Assembly (NCBI RefSeq): GCF_002163875.1
Contig: NZ_CP019333.1
Coordinates: 186,001-250,000, forward strand
Source of the DNA: Gilvibacter sp. SZ-19
Lineage (GTDB): Bacteria > Bacteroidota > Bacteroidia > Flavobacteriales > Flavobacteriaceae
Reading direction: 5' to 3'
DNA: 64,000 nt
Shown: piece by piece, positions 52,169 through 60,809 of the stretch
Layout: each line of letters opens with the position of its first letter
How positions within the stretch are numbered: position 1 is the stretch's first letter
Translations under genes and position numbers: made by a program
Notes under the pieces: model-generated
Databases searched by the model: none
Told to the model about the DNA's origin: nothing
Seen by the model: the letters and a program-made list of their open reading frames with translations, nothing else

Positions 52169-52969
52169 TTAGAAGCTGCGGTCTCCGTCTAAAAGATCGC
52201 CTAAACCACCGAGTATACTGCCTTCTCCTTTATCCTTACCACCTCCTCTAGGAGCTGCTGCCCAAACACGACCAGCCAAACGGCTAAAGGGCAAAGATTG
52301 AATATATACCGTGCCGGGTCCTGTTAAACTGGCAAAGAACATACCTTCTCCCCCAAAAATGGTATTCTTGATACCGCCAACAAACTCAATGTCATAGTCT
52401 ACAGTTTGGTCAAAACCAATAATACAACCTGTATCTACTTTGAGTTTTTCTCCCGGACGCAGTTCTTTAACCGCTGTGGTTCCTCCTGCATGTACAAAAG
52501 CTAAACCATCACCTTCTAACTTTTGCATGATAAAGCCTTCGCCACCAAATAGGCCACGGCCTAACTTCTTAGAGAATTCAATGCCAACGGACACGCCTTT
52601 GGCGGCGCAGAGAAAGGCGTCTTTCTGACATATGAACTTTCCGCCCTGCTTGGCCAGGTCTATAGCGATGATCTTACCTGGGTAAGGCGAAGCAAAGCTC
52701 ACTTTGCGTTTGTCATAGGCATTATTGAGATAGGCTGTCATAAACAGGCTCTCTCCGGTAAGTAAGCGTTTACCTGCTCCCCAAAGCTTTCCCATAAAAC
52801 TCTTGTCTTGTTTGGAACCGTCTCCAAAGATGGTTTGCATCTCAATCTCGGTTTCCATCATCATTAGGCTGCCGGCCTCTGCAATTACAGATTCGTTTGG
52901 GTCGAGTTCTATCTCGACATATTGCATTTCCTCTCCGTAGATGTGATAATCAATTTCGTGTGCTGTCAT
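52169..52969 (-). CDS. TIGR00266/AIM24-family protein
   Basis: 266 residues, cytoplasmic. The AIM24-type beta fold is evident: 'YVEIELDPNESVIAEAGSLMMME', 'MTAYLNNAYDKRKVSFASPYPGKIIAIDL', 'GLAFVHAGGTTAVKELRPGEKLKVDTGCIIGFDQTVDYDIEFVGGIKNTIFGGEGMFFASLTGPGTVYIQSLPFSRLAGRV'. The C-terminal glycine-rich segment 'GGGKDKGEGSILGGLGDLLDG' is typical of the bacterial version. The yeast relative is a mitochondrial membrane protein; the bacterial role is unknown. Confidence 0.87.
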   Translation of the reverse strand: MTAHEIDYHIYGEEMQYVEIELDPNESVIAEAGSLMMMETEIEMQTIFGDGSKQDKSFMGKLWGAGKRLLTGESLFMTAYLNNAYDKRKVSFASPYPGKIIAIDLAKQGGKFICQKDAFLCAAKGVSVGIEFSKKLGRGLFGGEGFIMQKLEGDGLAFVHAGGTTAVKELRPGEKLKVDTGCIIGFDQTVDYDIEFVGGIKNTIFGGEGMFFASLTGPGTVYIQSLPFSRLAGRVWAAAPRGGGKDKGEGSILGGLGDLLDGDRSF

Positions 52970-53059
52970 ATTGAATGTTTGGTTTATTCAATTAGTGTAA
53001 GTAGCACAAGATTGTTACACCTATATATATTATTTAGATGTTAAGGCTGAGGATAGTTG

Positions 53060-53515
53060 TTAGGATCGCAGCTTTACCGTCCACTCAAAATCGAAAGAAG
53101 AGACCACGACTCCATCGGTATTGGTACCTTGTGCATGCATCCAGCAGGTTTGGCCTTCTCCGCTTGCTATTGCTTTTTGGATCGCTTGACGAATCGCTAG
53201 TCCATCGTTACAAGTAAAGGTGATTCTCCCCTTGGCTTTTTTACTGAAGTTAGCTTTGTTATTAGCCACTAACATAGAAACCGGTTTTCCTTGGACCTTG
53301 ATCTCGTCCATAACCAAGGCTCCTGTAGCTAGCTCCGCAGCCATTCCTTGAACGGCCCAAAACATGGAATTGAACGGATTTTGATTGATCCATCTGTGTT
53401 TTACAGTCGTTGTACAGCTTTCTTGAGAAATGCTCTTTAAGCGGACTCCTGTTAAAAAGGCGGAGGGTAATTTAAAGGCGATAAAGGTGTTGATCTTTCC
53501 GGGAGTTAGCGGCAT
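53060..53515 (-). CDS. DUF4442-family (hotdog/thioesterase-like) protein
   Basis: 151 residues, cytoplasmic. Segments 'KLPSAFLTGVRLKSISQESCTTTVKHRWINQNPFNSMFWAVQGMAAELATGAL' and 'VANNKANFSKKAKGRITFTCNDG' match DUF4442, a hotdog-fold family related to acyl-CoA thioesterases. The 'NPFNSMFWAVQGMAAELATGA' helix is where the thioesterase active-site Asn/Asp would sit. Activity on acyl-CoA is inference. Confidence 0.82.
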   Translation of the reverse strand: MPLTPGKINTFIAFKLPSAFLTGVRLKSISQESCTTTVKHRWINQNPFNSMFWAVQGMAAELATGALVMDEIKVQGKPVSMLVANNKANFSKKAKGRITFTCNDGLAIRQAIQKAIASGEGQTCWMHAQGTNTDGVVVSSFDFEWTVKLRS

Positions 53516-53659
53516 AGCAAGGGATTAAGGCGCTAAGATAAGCATTCTCCGTACAATTCAATCCGAAGTAAATTTTGTTAAAAAAATGTTAATATTAGGT
53601 ACTATGCGTAACAAAGTACTGTTTTTTAAACATATATTTGCATAAGAAAATAACAAGCA

Positions 53660-54274
53660 ATGGACAATACTGGCTTATCAAAAAATGACAAATCGTTGGG
53701 AATGGCTATCCACCTAGCGACTTTTTTAAAGTACTTTTTCCCATTCGGAAACTTTATTGGTCCTTTAGTATTATGGACCACCAACAGAGAAAAAGCTTTT
53801 ATTGATCACCACGGACGGGAGGCTATCAACTTTCAGCTAAGTCTATTACTCTATGGCGTTATCATCGCCGCAGTATGTCTTCCGTTCGTGTTCTTTCACG
53901 CCGGAGACTTTATAAGCATCTTAGAGCAATTGGATGATGCCTATTACAGAAGTCGTTCGGTAAACGCCAATGAATTGGGCGGATACTTGACAGTGATCTT
54001 CTTAGCGGTACTACTCGCGTTCTGCATCTTTATCTTTGAGATCTACGCGGTGATCACGGCTGCTATGAAAGCAAACAATGGAGAGCTGTATCGCTATCCC
54101 CTATCCATTCGATTCATTAGAACAGAAAACGACGCTTTGACCCCGGCAACCGCTGGAGCTACGGAAGCCGCTACGGCTGCCGAAGCTACCGCAGAAACCG
54201 ATCAAGAAGTCGACTTTACAGAACAATCATCGTCAAACGAACAAAAATCATCAGAAAATGAGCAGTCTAGTTAA
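53660..54274 (+). CDS. DUF4870 domain-containing membrane protein
   Basis: 204 residues with a conserved DUF4870 core (about 15-140): 'MAIHLATFLKYFFPFGNFIGPLVLWTTNREKAFIDHHGREAINFQLSLLLY' and three membrane segments. The last 60 residues are Ala/Glu/Ser-rich and probably disordered. TATATTTG at 53633-53640 fits as a -7 box. It overlaps a 56-codon ORF by 17 bases and heads the PadR-PspC-DUF2807 run. Confidence 0.85.
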   Translation: MDNTGLSKNDKSLGMAIHLATFLKYFFPFGNFIGPLVLWTTNREKAFIDHHGREAINFQLSLLLYGVIIAAVCLPFVFFHAGDFISILEQLDDAYYRSRSVNANELGGYLTVIFLAVLLAFCIFIFEIYAVITAAMKANNGELYRYPLSIRFIRTENDALTPATAGATEAATAAEATAETDQEVDFTEQSSSNEQKSSENEQSS

Positions 54275-54428
54275 TATGGTCATGGCCGCAGTATTAAACC
54301 TAATGGGGCCCGCTGCACCTGCATTCCCTGCAGTCGACAATGCAAAGACCATCGAAGCGGTTGTTGAACAATCGGTACAGATCGATTGTGTAGCAACTAC
54401 CATCCGCTTCGGAACCGAGAATTGTTAA
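54258..54428 (+). CDS. Small ORF between DUF4870 and padR-like genes
   Basis: 56 codons from the ATG at 54258 (inside the end of the DUF4870 gene, +1 frame relative to it) to TAA at 54426. The product begins with a hydrophobic Met/Ala/Val stretch ('SLVNMVMAAVLNLMGPAAPAF') then a polar tail with two Cys ('QIDCVATTIRFGTENC'). The otherwise empty 175-base spacer, overlap with the upstream stop and a 21-base gap to the PadR gene suggest a real translated gene in the operon, but I recognise no family. Confidence 0.45.
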   Translation: MSSLVNMVMAAVLNLMGPAAPAFPAVDNAKTIEAVVEQSVQIDCVATTIRFGTENC

Positions 54429-54449
54429 TTCTCATTAAACGAAAAGAAC

Positions 54450-54788
54450 ATGAAAATTGAGAACACAAAAGCACAAATGAGAAAAGGCGTACTGGAGTTT
54501 TGTATCCTGTCCATACTTAGAGACGGCGAGGCTTACACTTCAGATATCCTGGACGCATTGAAAGAGGCAAAGATGCTGGTCGTAGAAGGGACGATTTACC
54601 CCTTGTTAACTCGGCTTAAGAATGCCGGATTGCTTTCCTACCGCTGGGAAGAATCCACCAGTGGGCCACCTCGTAAATATTATGAACTAACCGAAACCGG
54701 TAAGCTGTTCCTCAAGGAACTCAACAACACCTGGGACGAGCTGCAAGATGCAGTGAATACAGTAATTAGCGTAAAATCAACAAAATGA
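54450..54788 (+). CDS. PadR-family transcriptional regulator
   Basis: 112 residues, a winged-helix PadR domain: 'MRKGVLEFCILSILRDGEAYTSDILDALKEAKMLVVEGTIYPLLTRLKNAGLLSYRWEESTSGPPRKYYELTETGKLFLKEL'. It lacks the long C-terminal helix of larger PadR proteins (s2 subtype). The stop overlaps the start of the PspC-type gene by four bases, so it is probably an autoregulator of this envelope-linked operon. Confidence 0.92.
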   Translation: MKIENTKAQMRKGVLEFCILSILRDGEAYTSDILDALKEAKMLVVEGTIYPLLTRLKNAGLLSYRWEESTSGPPRKYYELTETGKLFLKELNNTWDELQDAVNTVISVKSTK

Positions 54789-56596
54789 AAAAGACAATCA
54801 ATATAAATTTGGGCGGAACCTTTTTCCACATTGACGAGGATGCCTTTGCCAAGCTGAATCGCTATCTGGATGCCATCAAAAAATCCTTTACCGATCCTCA
54901 AGGACAGGATGAGATCATCCGCGATATCGAAGCCCGAATTGCCGAACTATTCGCAGAGAAAAGAGATTCTGTCTCTCAGGTGATCTCTATAAAAGAACTG
55001 GACGAGGTTATAGCCGTAATGGGCCAGCCAGAGGATTATATGGTAGACGAAGAGATCTTTGACGATGCTCCGCCTAAACAACAGCGCCAGCGCCAGTATC
55101 AGCAACGCGCCAGCTACAAACAGCTCTTTAGAGATGTAGACAACAAATTCATTTCTGGTGTGGCTGCCGGATTGGGTCATTATTTAGGGATCGATACCAT
55201 TTGGGTACGTCTGCTTTGGATCTTGCTAACCGTTTTCTCTAGCGGATTCTTCTTAGTCGTATATATCTTATTCTGGATCTTGGTTCCAGCTGCCGAAAGC
55301 ACTGCAGATAAATTGACCATGCAGGGCGAAGCGGTGACAATAGAGAACATTGAAAAAAAGATTAAGGACGAGTACGAACGCGTCGCCGATAAGGTAAAAG
55401 ATGTCGATTTCGATGGTGCGGCAAAACGCGCCAAATCTGGAGCTTCTAGCTTTTTTGACGGCTTAGGAAGTGTTTTCAGCGTCTTTTTTAAGATCATTTT
55501 CAAGTTTATCGGGATCATTTTACTGATCACAGCGATATCTACCTTGGTAAGCCTTATTGTTAGCATGTTCTCTTTGGGATCTGTAAGCTTTTGGGGCAGC
55601 GACCTGACCGATTATATCGGCGTGGTAAACACCTCTGGTGCACCAATATGGTTGATCTCTATTGCCGTTCTATTGGCCGTTGGAATTCCATTTTTTGTAT
55701 TGTTCCTTTTGGGATTGAAGATCCTTATTCCGAACATCAAATCTATTGGAACTCCGGCTAAGATAACCCTTGGGGTAGCCTGGATAGCCGCTGTTATAAT
55801 GATGGGCATCTTTGCCATTCGCGAGGTAACTGAGATAAGCAACGAAGGAAGCGTTAAAACAGTGAACCCATTGGCCGTAGCCGTAAACGACACCCTGCGC
55901 TTAAAAATGGTCTCTAATGAAGATTTCGAATACCGCGCCAACAGAAGCGGTGGCTTTGAGATCAAAAGAGACGAAGACGGAAACCGTGTCATTTACAGCA
56001 ACGATGTGCGCTTAATAGTGCGTTCTACCAGCAAACCAGAGGGTAGAATCAGCATAGAGAAATCTGCAAACTCAACCGACTATCAACGTTCCAGAGAGTA
56101 TGCGGAGCGTATCAATTACAACTATGAGCTCAAGGGGAACACCTTGTACTTGGACGGTTATTTCTTGGTCGATGTGGCCGATAAATACCGCGACCAAGAA
56201 GTAGAAGTGATCGTGTATCTACCGGAAGGATCTGTATTGTTTGCAGATAAGAATACACGCAGCTTCCACTCCAACAGCTCGTACTATGACGATATTCTAA
56301 CCCGTGGCGATGAAGAATACTTCCTCCGCATAGAAAAAGGAAAGACAACTTGTCTGAACTGTCCGGATGGTCGCGAGTCTAACTATAATGGTGATAGAAC
56401 CACCAGTGGTTGGGATGATGACGACTGGAGCAGCGACGATTGGACCGACGACGATTGGGGCAATAGCGATACTTGGGTAGACGATGTGGAGCAATCCACA
56501 GAAACTACAGAGAGTGAGCAAGCAACCTCAACGGATTCTACTGCAACGCAATCCGCAGTGGTAAACGATAGCATTAGCAATTCATCAAATCAATAA
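54785..56596 (+). CDS. PspC-domain multi-pass membrane protein
   Basis: 603 residues. An N-terminal domain (1-100, 'KTININLGGTFFHIDEDAFAKLNRYLDAIKK...VIAVMGQPEDYM'), a PspC domain (about 112-170, 'RDVDNKFISGVAAGLGHYLGIDTIWVRLLWILLTVFSSGFFLVVYILFWILVPAA'), three further membrane segments (about 230-255, 285-310, 320-345), a beta-rich region (350-510) and an acidic, Asp/Trp/Ser/Thr-rich C-terminus ('GWDDDDWSSDDWTDDDW'). PspC proteins sense membrane stress. This form, fused to a DUF2154-like beta domain, is common in Bacteroidota next to PadR and DUF2807 genes. Confidence 0.9.
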   Translation: MKKTININLGGTFFHIDEDAFAKLNRYLDAIKKSFTDPQGQDEIIRDIEARIAELFAEKRDSVSQVISIKELDEVIAVMGQPEDYMVDEEIFDDAPPKQQRQRQYQQRASYKQLFRDVDNKFISGVAAGLGHYLGIDTIWVRLLWILLTVFSSGFFLVVYILFWILVPAAESTADKLTMQGEAVTIENIEKKIKDEYERVADKVKDVDFDGAAKRAKSGASSFFDGLGSVFSVFFKIIFKFIGIILLITAISTLVSLIVSMFSLGSVSFWGSDLTDYIGVVNTSGAPIWLISIAVLLAVGIPFFVLFLLGLKILIPNIKSIGTPAKITLGVAWIAAVIMMGIFAIREVTEISNEGSVKTVNPLAVAVNDTLRLKMVSNEDFEYRANRSGGFEIKRDEDGNRVIYSNDVRLIVRSTSKPEGRISIEKSANSTDYQRSREYAERINYNYELKGNTLYLDGYFLVDVADKYRDQEVEVIVYLPEGSVLFADKNTRSFHSNSSYYDDILTRGDEEYFLRIEKGKTTCLNCPDGRESNYNGDRTTSGWDDDDWSSDDWTDDDWGNSDTWVDDVEQSTETTESEQATSTDSTATQSAVVNDSISNSSNQ

Positions 56597-56615
56597 CAAC
56601 TAAAACTTTAAACGT

Positions 56616-57332
56616 ATGCGACTTTCAATTTTAGCAATTTTAGCAGCTTTTACTTTGAGTTCCTGCAACCTTGACCTAGTGGTCAATGCAGAGAACGGTA
56701 ATGGCGATGTAGTGACCAAGACGCGCAACTTGGACGACGATTTTACCGGAGTTAGAGGATCTAGTGGGCTGGATGTCTTTTTAGAAGAAGGCTCAGAGAA
56801 CAAAGTGGTGGTAGAAGCAGATTCTAACCTCCACGAATACATCGAGACAGAAGTGAGTAACGGTGTATTAAAGATCAGAACGACCAAGAACATTAACCGC
56901 GCCAAGAGCAAGAAGGTTTATGTGACCTATACCAGTTTGAATACCGTTGAGGCCAGTAGCGGCGCTGATGTCATAGCCAGCGATGTGATTAGAGCCGAGA
57001 AATTGGACCTAAGCAGCAGCAGTGGGGCAGATCTGGAATTAGAGATCGACGCTCGTGAGGTAATGGTAAAATGCAGCAGCGGAGCCGACATTAAAGTGAC
57101 GGGCCGTGCCAAGTATCTCACTGCAGATGCCTCTAGTGGCAGCGATATAAACGCGCGTAACTTAGAAGCAACCAAGGTACGAGCCGAGGTTTCTAGCGGA
57201 GCAGACATAGTGGTCAACGTGGTTGAAAGCTTAGATGCCAAAGCCAGCAGTGGCGGGGATATCAAGTACTACGGAGACCCAATGACCGTAAACAAAAAAG
57301 ACGGAAAATCTAGCGCTATCCGTAAGATGTAG
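56616..57332 (+). CDS. Head-GIN/DUF2807 lipoprotein
   Basis: 238 residues. Lipoprotein signal (LSSC, Cys17), then a right-handed beta-helix domain of the DUF2807 type with recurrent turns: 'ASSGADVIASDVI', 'SSSGADLELEID', 'CSSGADIKVTG', 'ASSGSDINARNLE', 'VSSGADIVVNV', 'ASSGGDIKYYG'. The S-S-G-A-D turn repeats six times. It is usually encoded with PspC and PadR and may be a surface or periplasmic structural factor. Function unknown. Confidence 0.9.
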   Translation: MRLSILAILAAFTLSSCNLDLVVNAENGNGDVVTKTRNLDDDFTGVRGSSGLDVFLEEGSENKVVVEADSNLHEYIETEVSNGVLKIRTTKNINRAKSKKVYVTYTSLNTVEASSGADVIASDVIRAEKLDLSSSSGADLELEIDAREVMVKCSSGADIKVTGRAKYLTADASSGSDINARNLEATKVRAEVSSGADIVVNVVESLDAKASSGGDIKYYGDPMTVNKKDGKSSAIRKM

Positions 57333-57386
57333 CGCCTAAAGTAATGAGCGACATTACTCCATAACGCTCATTCATACGTTGAAGTG

Positions 57387-57411
57387 GACCGCCACAGCTG
57401 TGGCGGTCTTT
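57387..57411 (+). terminator. Perfect palindrome, likely terminator after the DUF2807 gene
   Basis: The 22 bases 57387-57408 are a perfect palindrome around cagctg, followed by only three T. As RNA this folds into a GC-rich hairpin with a four-base loop. The T tract is short, so termination may be partial. Confidence 0.6.
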
Positions 57412-57437
57412 CAATTTTATAATAACAATCAATCATT

Positions 57438-57932
57438 ATGAGAACAATCAAACTGCTGCTTTGTCTGCTCGTTCCAGCCATGAGTTTTGCACAACTAGCT
57501 CCTCAAGATGAACATTACCAGATGATCATGGCCAAAGACAGCCTGCTCTTTGAACTGAGCTTTAACCAATGTCAGAATGATGTGCTTCAAGATCTGATCA
57601 GTGAAGATTTTGAGTTCTACCACGATCAAGGTGGGATCACTAAAGGCAAAGAAGCCTTTATTCAGTCTATTGACAAGAACATCTGCAACTTTCCCGGTCG
57701 TAAAAGCCGTAGGGAATTGGTTGCGGGATCAACAAAGATCTATCCACTCTATCAAAACGATGGAACCCTTTACGGTTTGCTTCAGCAGGGAGAACATAAA
57801 TTCTATTTCAGCATGAATGGTGACCCGGAGCAAAAAGGCGCCATTGCCCTTTTTACTCATCTTTGGATCAAAGAAGGAGAAAACTGGATGTTACAGCGGT
57901 CGTACAGTTATGACCACAAACCGCAACAATAG
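57438..57932 (+). CDS. Exported NTF2-like (DUF4440-type) protein
   Basis: 164 residues, signal peptide (1-19, 'MSFAQ'). The mature part is an NTF2-like cone fold: 'MIMAKDSLLFELSFNQCQNDVLQDLISEDFEFYHDQGGITKGKEAFIQSIDKNIC' and a C-terminal sheet 'GDPEQKGAIALFTHLWIKEGENWMLQRSYSYDHK'. Such domains bind small molecules or act as enzymes of varied type; here there is no clear catalytic residue. Expected in the periplasm. Confidence 0.8.
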   Translation: MRTIKLLLCLLVPAMSFAQLAPQDEHYQMIMAKDSLLFELSFNQCQNDVLQDLISEDFEFYHDQGGITKGKEAFIQSIDKNICNFPGRKSRRELVAGSTKIYPLYQNDGTLYGLLQQGEHKFYFSMNGDPEQKGAIALFTHLWIKEGENWMLQRSYSYDHKPQQ

Positions 57933-57959
57933 AAAAGCCGCTTTAAAAGCGGCTTTTTT
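57933..57959. terminator. Bidirectional terminator between the NTF2-like gene and trxB
   Basis: Stem aaaagccgctt (57933-57943), loop, arm aagcggctttt from 57947, T run to 57959. Convergent genes on both sides. Confidence 0.92.
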
Positions 57960-57978
57960 ATTGGATTGAATATCTAAT

Positions 57979-58947
57979 TTAAGAAGCTACCGTATGCTCG
58001 CTTTCTACAGCAGCCAAATAACGTTCTGCGTCCAAAGCCGCCATACATCCTGTACCTGCAGCCGTAATGGCTTGTCGATAGACATGATCCGCAGCATCCC
58101 CAGATACAAACACGCCAGGAACATTGGTATGAGCTGTTCCAGGTTTGTTGATGATATATCCCGTCTCGTCCATATCTAACCAACCTTTAAAGATGTCAGT
58201 ATTGGGCTTGTGACCAATAGCCACAAAGAATCCGGTTGCCGGAATATCATGAGTAGCGCCTGTTAGATTGTTCTTTACGCGAACGCCAGTCACCACTTGT
58301 CCATCTCCCAAGACCTCTTCGGTCTCTGTGTTGAAGAGGATCTCGATGTTCTCCGTGTTGCGAACACGGTTCTCCATGATAACAGATGCTCGGAACACAT
58401 CGCGACGCACCAACATGGTCACCTTTTTACACAATTTAGAAAGATAATGTGCTTCTTCGCAAGCAGAGTCCCCTGCTCCAACGATCACAACCTCTTGGTT
58501 GCGATAAAAGAAACCGTCGCATACAGCACAGGCAGAAACACCGCCCCCAAGATTCAAATATTTTTGTTCGGACTCCAAGCCGAGATACTTGGCCGAGGCT
58601 CCAGTACTAATAATAATGGTATCTGCGTGGATCTCTGTAGTTTCGTTGACCCATACTTTATGCACAGGACCCGAAAAGTCTACTTTGGTGATCCAGCCGT
58701 CACGTACGTCTGTACCAAAACGTTGGGCCTGCTTTTGTAATTCTATCATCATTTCTGGGCCAGTGATCCCGTCTGGGTAGCCCGGAAAGTTCTCCACATC
58801 GTTAGTGGTGGTAAGTTGACCTCCCGGCTGCATTCCCTGATAAAGCACTGGGAACATATTAGCTCGAGAAGCATATATGGCTGCGGTATAACCTGCTGGT
58901 CCGGAGCCGATGATCAAACATTTAACGCGTTCTATAGTATCTGACAT
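57979..58947 (-). CDS. trxB: Thioredoxin-disulfide reductase
   Basis: 322 residues with all family landmarks: FAD-binding GSGPAGYTAAIYA (14-26), redox pair CAVC at residues 140-143, NADPH-binding 'IVGAGDSACEEAHYLSKL', and C-terminal FAD motif 'VPGVFVSGDAADHVYRQAITAAGTGCMAALDAERYL'. It transfers electrons from NADPH to thioredoxin in the cytoplasm, supporting ribonucleotide reductase and peroxide defence. Single gene, ended by a terminator it shares with the convergent gene. Confidence 0.96.
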   Translation of the reverse strand: MSDTIERVKCLIIGSGPAGYTAAIYASRANMFPVLYQGMQPGGQLTTTNDVENFPGYPDGITGPEMMIELQKQAQRFGTDVRDGWITKVDFSGPVHKVWVNETTEIHADTIIISTGASAKYLGLESEQKYLNLGGGVSACAVCDGFFYRNQEVVIVGAGDSACEEAHYLSKLCKKVTMLVRRDVFRASVIMENRVRNTENIEILFNTETEEVLGDGQVVTGVRVKNNLTGATHDIPATGFFVAIGHKPNTDIFKGWLDMDETGYIINKPGTAHTNVPGVFVSGDAADHVYRQAITAAGTGCMAALDAERYLAAVESEHTVAS

Positions 58948-59025
58948 TTCATTCTGATTTGATACAGTAAAAGTAGTAGATTCAAGGGAATCCTTACAGG
59001 AAAGTTATCAAGATTGTTGATAACC

Positions 59026-59487
59026 TTATTGTGCCCTCTTACTATTGAATTTAGGCCAAAACCTACCCGTGATCCGTTGGTATTTGGAATAACTGGAATA
59101 CCGTTGTACCAATAACTCTTCTTCGTAACTCGACTTGAAGTAAAACACCAAATTGAGCAATAAAGTAATTAGGAATTTCTCTAAGGATGCTGCGTAGATC
59201 GCATAGGAGTACAAACCGACAAGAATACCCAAGTAAATCGGGTGACGCACATATTTATATATCCCGTTCTGAATTAGTTCCGAATTCTTGCGTGGCGATG
59301 GGAACGGACTCAAATTATCGCTCAGGTTGAGAATCCCGAGTATAACCACAACGATTCCTAAGGCCACCCCTGCACTCGCGGCATGTCGAAGCAGTTGTGG
59401 TGTTTCAAATTCCAGGAGTCCCCAGTTCAATAAATAACAAACAAATAGTAAAAATTGAACCAGGACAAAAAGTACATCCTTCTTCAA
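59026..59487 (-). CDS. Isoprenylcysteine-type (ICMT) methyltransferase-family membrane protein
   Basis: 153 residues with four membrane segments. The C-terminal half has the family hallmark 'LIQNGIYKYVRHPIYLGILVGLYSYAI' and 'SSYEEELLVQRYSSYSKYQRITGRFWPKF': the RHPxY and EE...Y...Y residues bind S-adenosylmethionine in this family. In bacteria the methyl acceptor is usually unknown (phospholipid, isoprenoid or other small lipid). Alone in its transcript, with a 162-base gap upstream. Confidence 0.82.
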   Translation of the reverse strand: MKKDVLFVLVQFLLFVCYLLNWGLLEFETPQLLRHAASAGVALGIVVVILGILNLSDNLSPFPSPRKNSELIQNGIYKYVRHPIYLGILVGLYSYAIYAASLEKFLITLLLNLVFYFKSSYEEELLVQRYSSYSKYQRITGRFWPKFNSKRAQ

Positions 59488-59649
59488 AATAGGAACTGTC
59501 TAGTATCAAAAGTTGATGAGCAAATTTACAGAAATTACTTACAAGGCAAAATAATTTCGATCTACGGATTTAACCGGATCTGAATTTTTAAAATTTTTTT
59601 GCGACATTTTAAAAAGCCACCCGTTTATACTATAACCAACAAGCAGAGC

Positions 59650-60192
59650 GTGACAGATAGCAAACCATTGATCAAAGCTTGCCAAGCAAATTCTTACAGT
59701 GCACAGCTGCAGGTGTTCCACACCTATAAGGATCTGCTTTACACAGCGGCGATACGAATTCTGAAACGCCCTAGTTTAGCACAAGACGTTGTTCAAGAAG
59801 CCTTTATAAAAGGGTTTCAGCGCATCGGAGACCTGAGCGAAGACAGCAACCTAGGCGCCTGGCTCTATAGAATAGCCACCAATTTGGCCATAGATGCCTT
59901 GCGCAAGGAACAGCGTTTTGACTGGCAAGATGAAGAAGATACCACTTTCGCCTTGAGTCATGAGGAGGATGAAATCGACGAGGAATTGCCCTTACAACTG
60001 ATGCACCAAGCCTTAGAGGAGCTTAAAGAGCAGCATCGTTTGGTGGTAGTGCTCTATGCCATAGAAGGTTATTCGCACAGCGAGATCGCCGAACATTTAG
60101 AGTTAAAAGAAAGTACCGTACGCAATCAATACCGACGTGCTAAAATTGCCCTTAAAAAGGCCATAGAACAAAAATTAAAGACATGTCCTTAG
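59650..60192 (+). CDS. ECF-type RNA polymerase sigma factor (second)
   Basis: 180 residues from GTG 59650 ('MTDSKPLIKACQANSYSAQL'); a TTG 17 codons earlier is in frame but would add unusual residues. Region 2: 'LYTAAIRILKRPSLAQDVVQEAFIKGFQRIGDLSEDSNLGAWLYRIATNLAIDALRK'; region 4: 'RLVVVLYAIEGYSHSEIAEHLELKESTVRNQYRRAKIALKK'. Its end overlaps the next gene by ten bases. The downstream HEAT-repeat membrane protein is the likely anti-sigma partner, followed by a DUF4097 protein as probable target. Confidence 0.88.
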   Translation: MTDSKPLIKACQANSYSAQLQVFHTYKDLLYTAAIRILKRPSLAQDVVQEAFIKGFQRIGDLSEDSNLGAWLYRIATNLAIDALRKEQRFDWQDEEDTTFALSHEEDEIDEELPLQLMHQALEELKEQHRLVVVLYAIEGYSHSEIAEHLELKESTVRNQYRRAKIALKKAIEQKLKTCP

Positions 60193-60800
60193 AAAAACAA
60201 TTAGAACGCTTAAAGACAGAAAGTCCGTTGAATACCTGGCCTAGCGAGCAGGACACTGTCTTCGCGAAGCGCTTAAAAGATGAGTTGCATACAGCGCGAT
60301 CAAAAAGTCGTTCGCTGTGGTGGTATGCCGCGGCCGCGGTACTAGTAATTGGACTCTTGAGTAGTCCTTTCTGGTTTGGTGGATCTGACGTGGATCCGGC
60401 TAAACAACAAATGTTGGAGCAAATTGCAGCCATGGAATACCCCAGTGAACAACTTGAAGCTATAGCAGCCTATAGAGCTAAAAACGACAATACAGCCGAC
60501 GCCAACTTTAAAGAAGTACTACTCTCTTTGCTCCATGAACAGACGCAAACCAACGTAAAGATCGAAGCCATCTCTGCCTTGCAAGGATTTGGACATGAGC
60601 AAGAAGTTAGAGACGCGCTACTACTCGCCTTACAAAAGGAATCCGAAGCATTGGTGCAAATAAAACTCATAAAAACACTGGCGGAACTCAAGGAAACAAG
60701 AGCCACAGATCCGCTGGAACAAATCGTAGCAGACCGCAACCAGGAAGCCGCAGTGCGCAATACGGCTTCTCTGGCGGTGGCTGCTTTTAATAATCAATAA
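60183..60800 (+). CDS. Single-pass membrane protein with HEAT-like repeats, probable anti-sigma factor
   Basis: 205 residues. A cytoplasmic N-terminus ('LEKQLERLKTESPLNTWPSEQDTVFAKRLKDELHTARS', about 45 residues), one membrane segment (about 46-62, 'LWWYAAAAVLVIGLLSSPFWF'), then a periplasmic helical part with HEAT-like pairs ('LLSLLHEQTQTNVKIEAISALQGFGHEQEVRDALLLALQKESEALVQIKLIKTLAELKETRATDPLEQIVAD'). The overlap with the sigma gene (ten bases) and topology fit an anti-sigma factor, though no zinc-binding motif is present. Confidence 0.7.
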   Translation: MSLEKQLERLKTESPLNTWPSEQDTVFAKRLKDELHTARSKSRSLWWYAAAAVLVIGLLSSPFWFGGSDVDPAKQQMLEQIAAMEYPSEQLEAIAAYRAKNDNTADANFKEVLLSLLHEQTQTNVKIEAISALQGFGHEQEVRDALLLALQKESEALVQIKLIKTLAELKETRATDPLEQIVADRNQEAAVRNTASLAVAAFNNQ

Positions 60801-60809
60801 ACCTTCATC

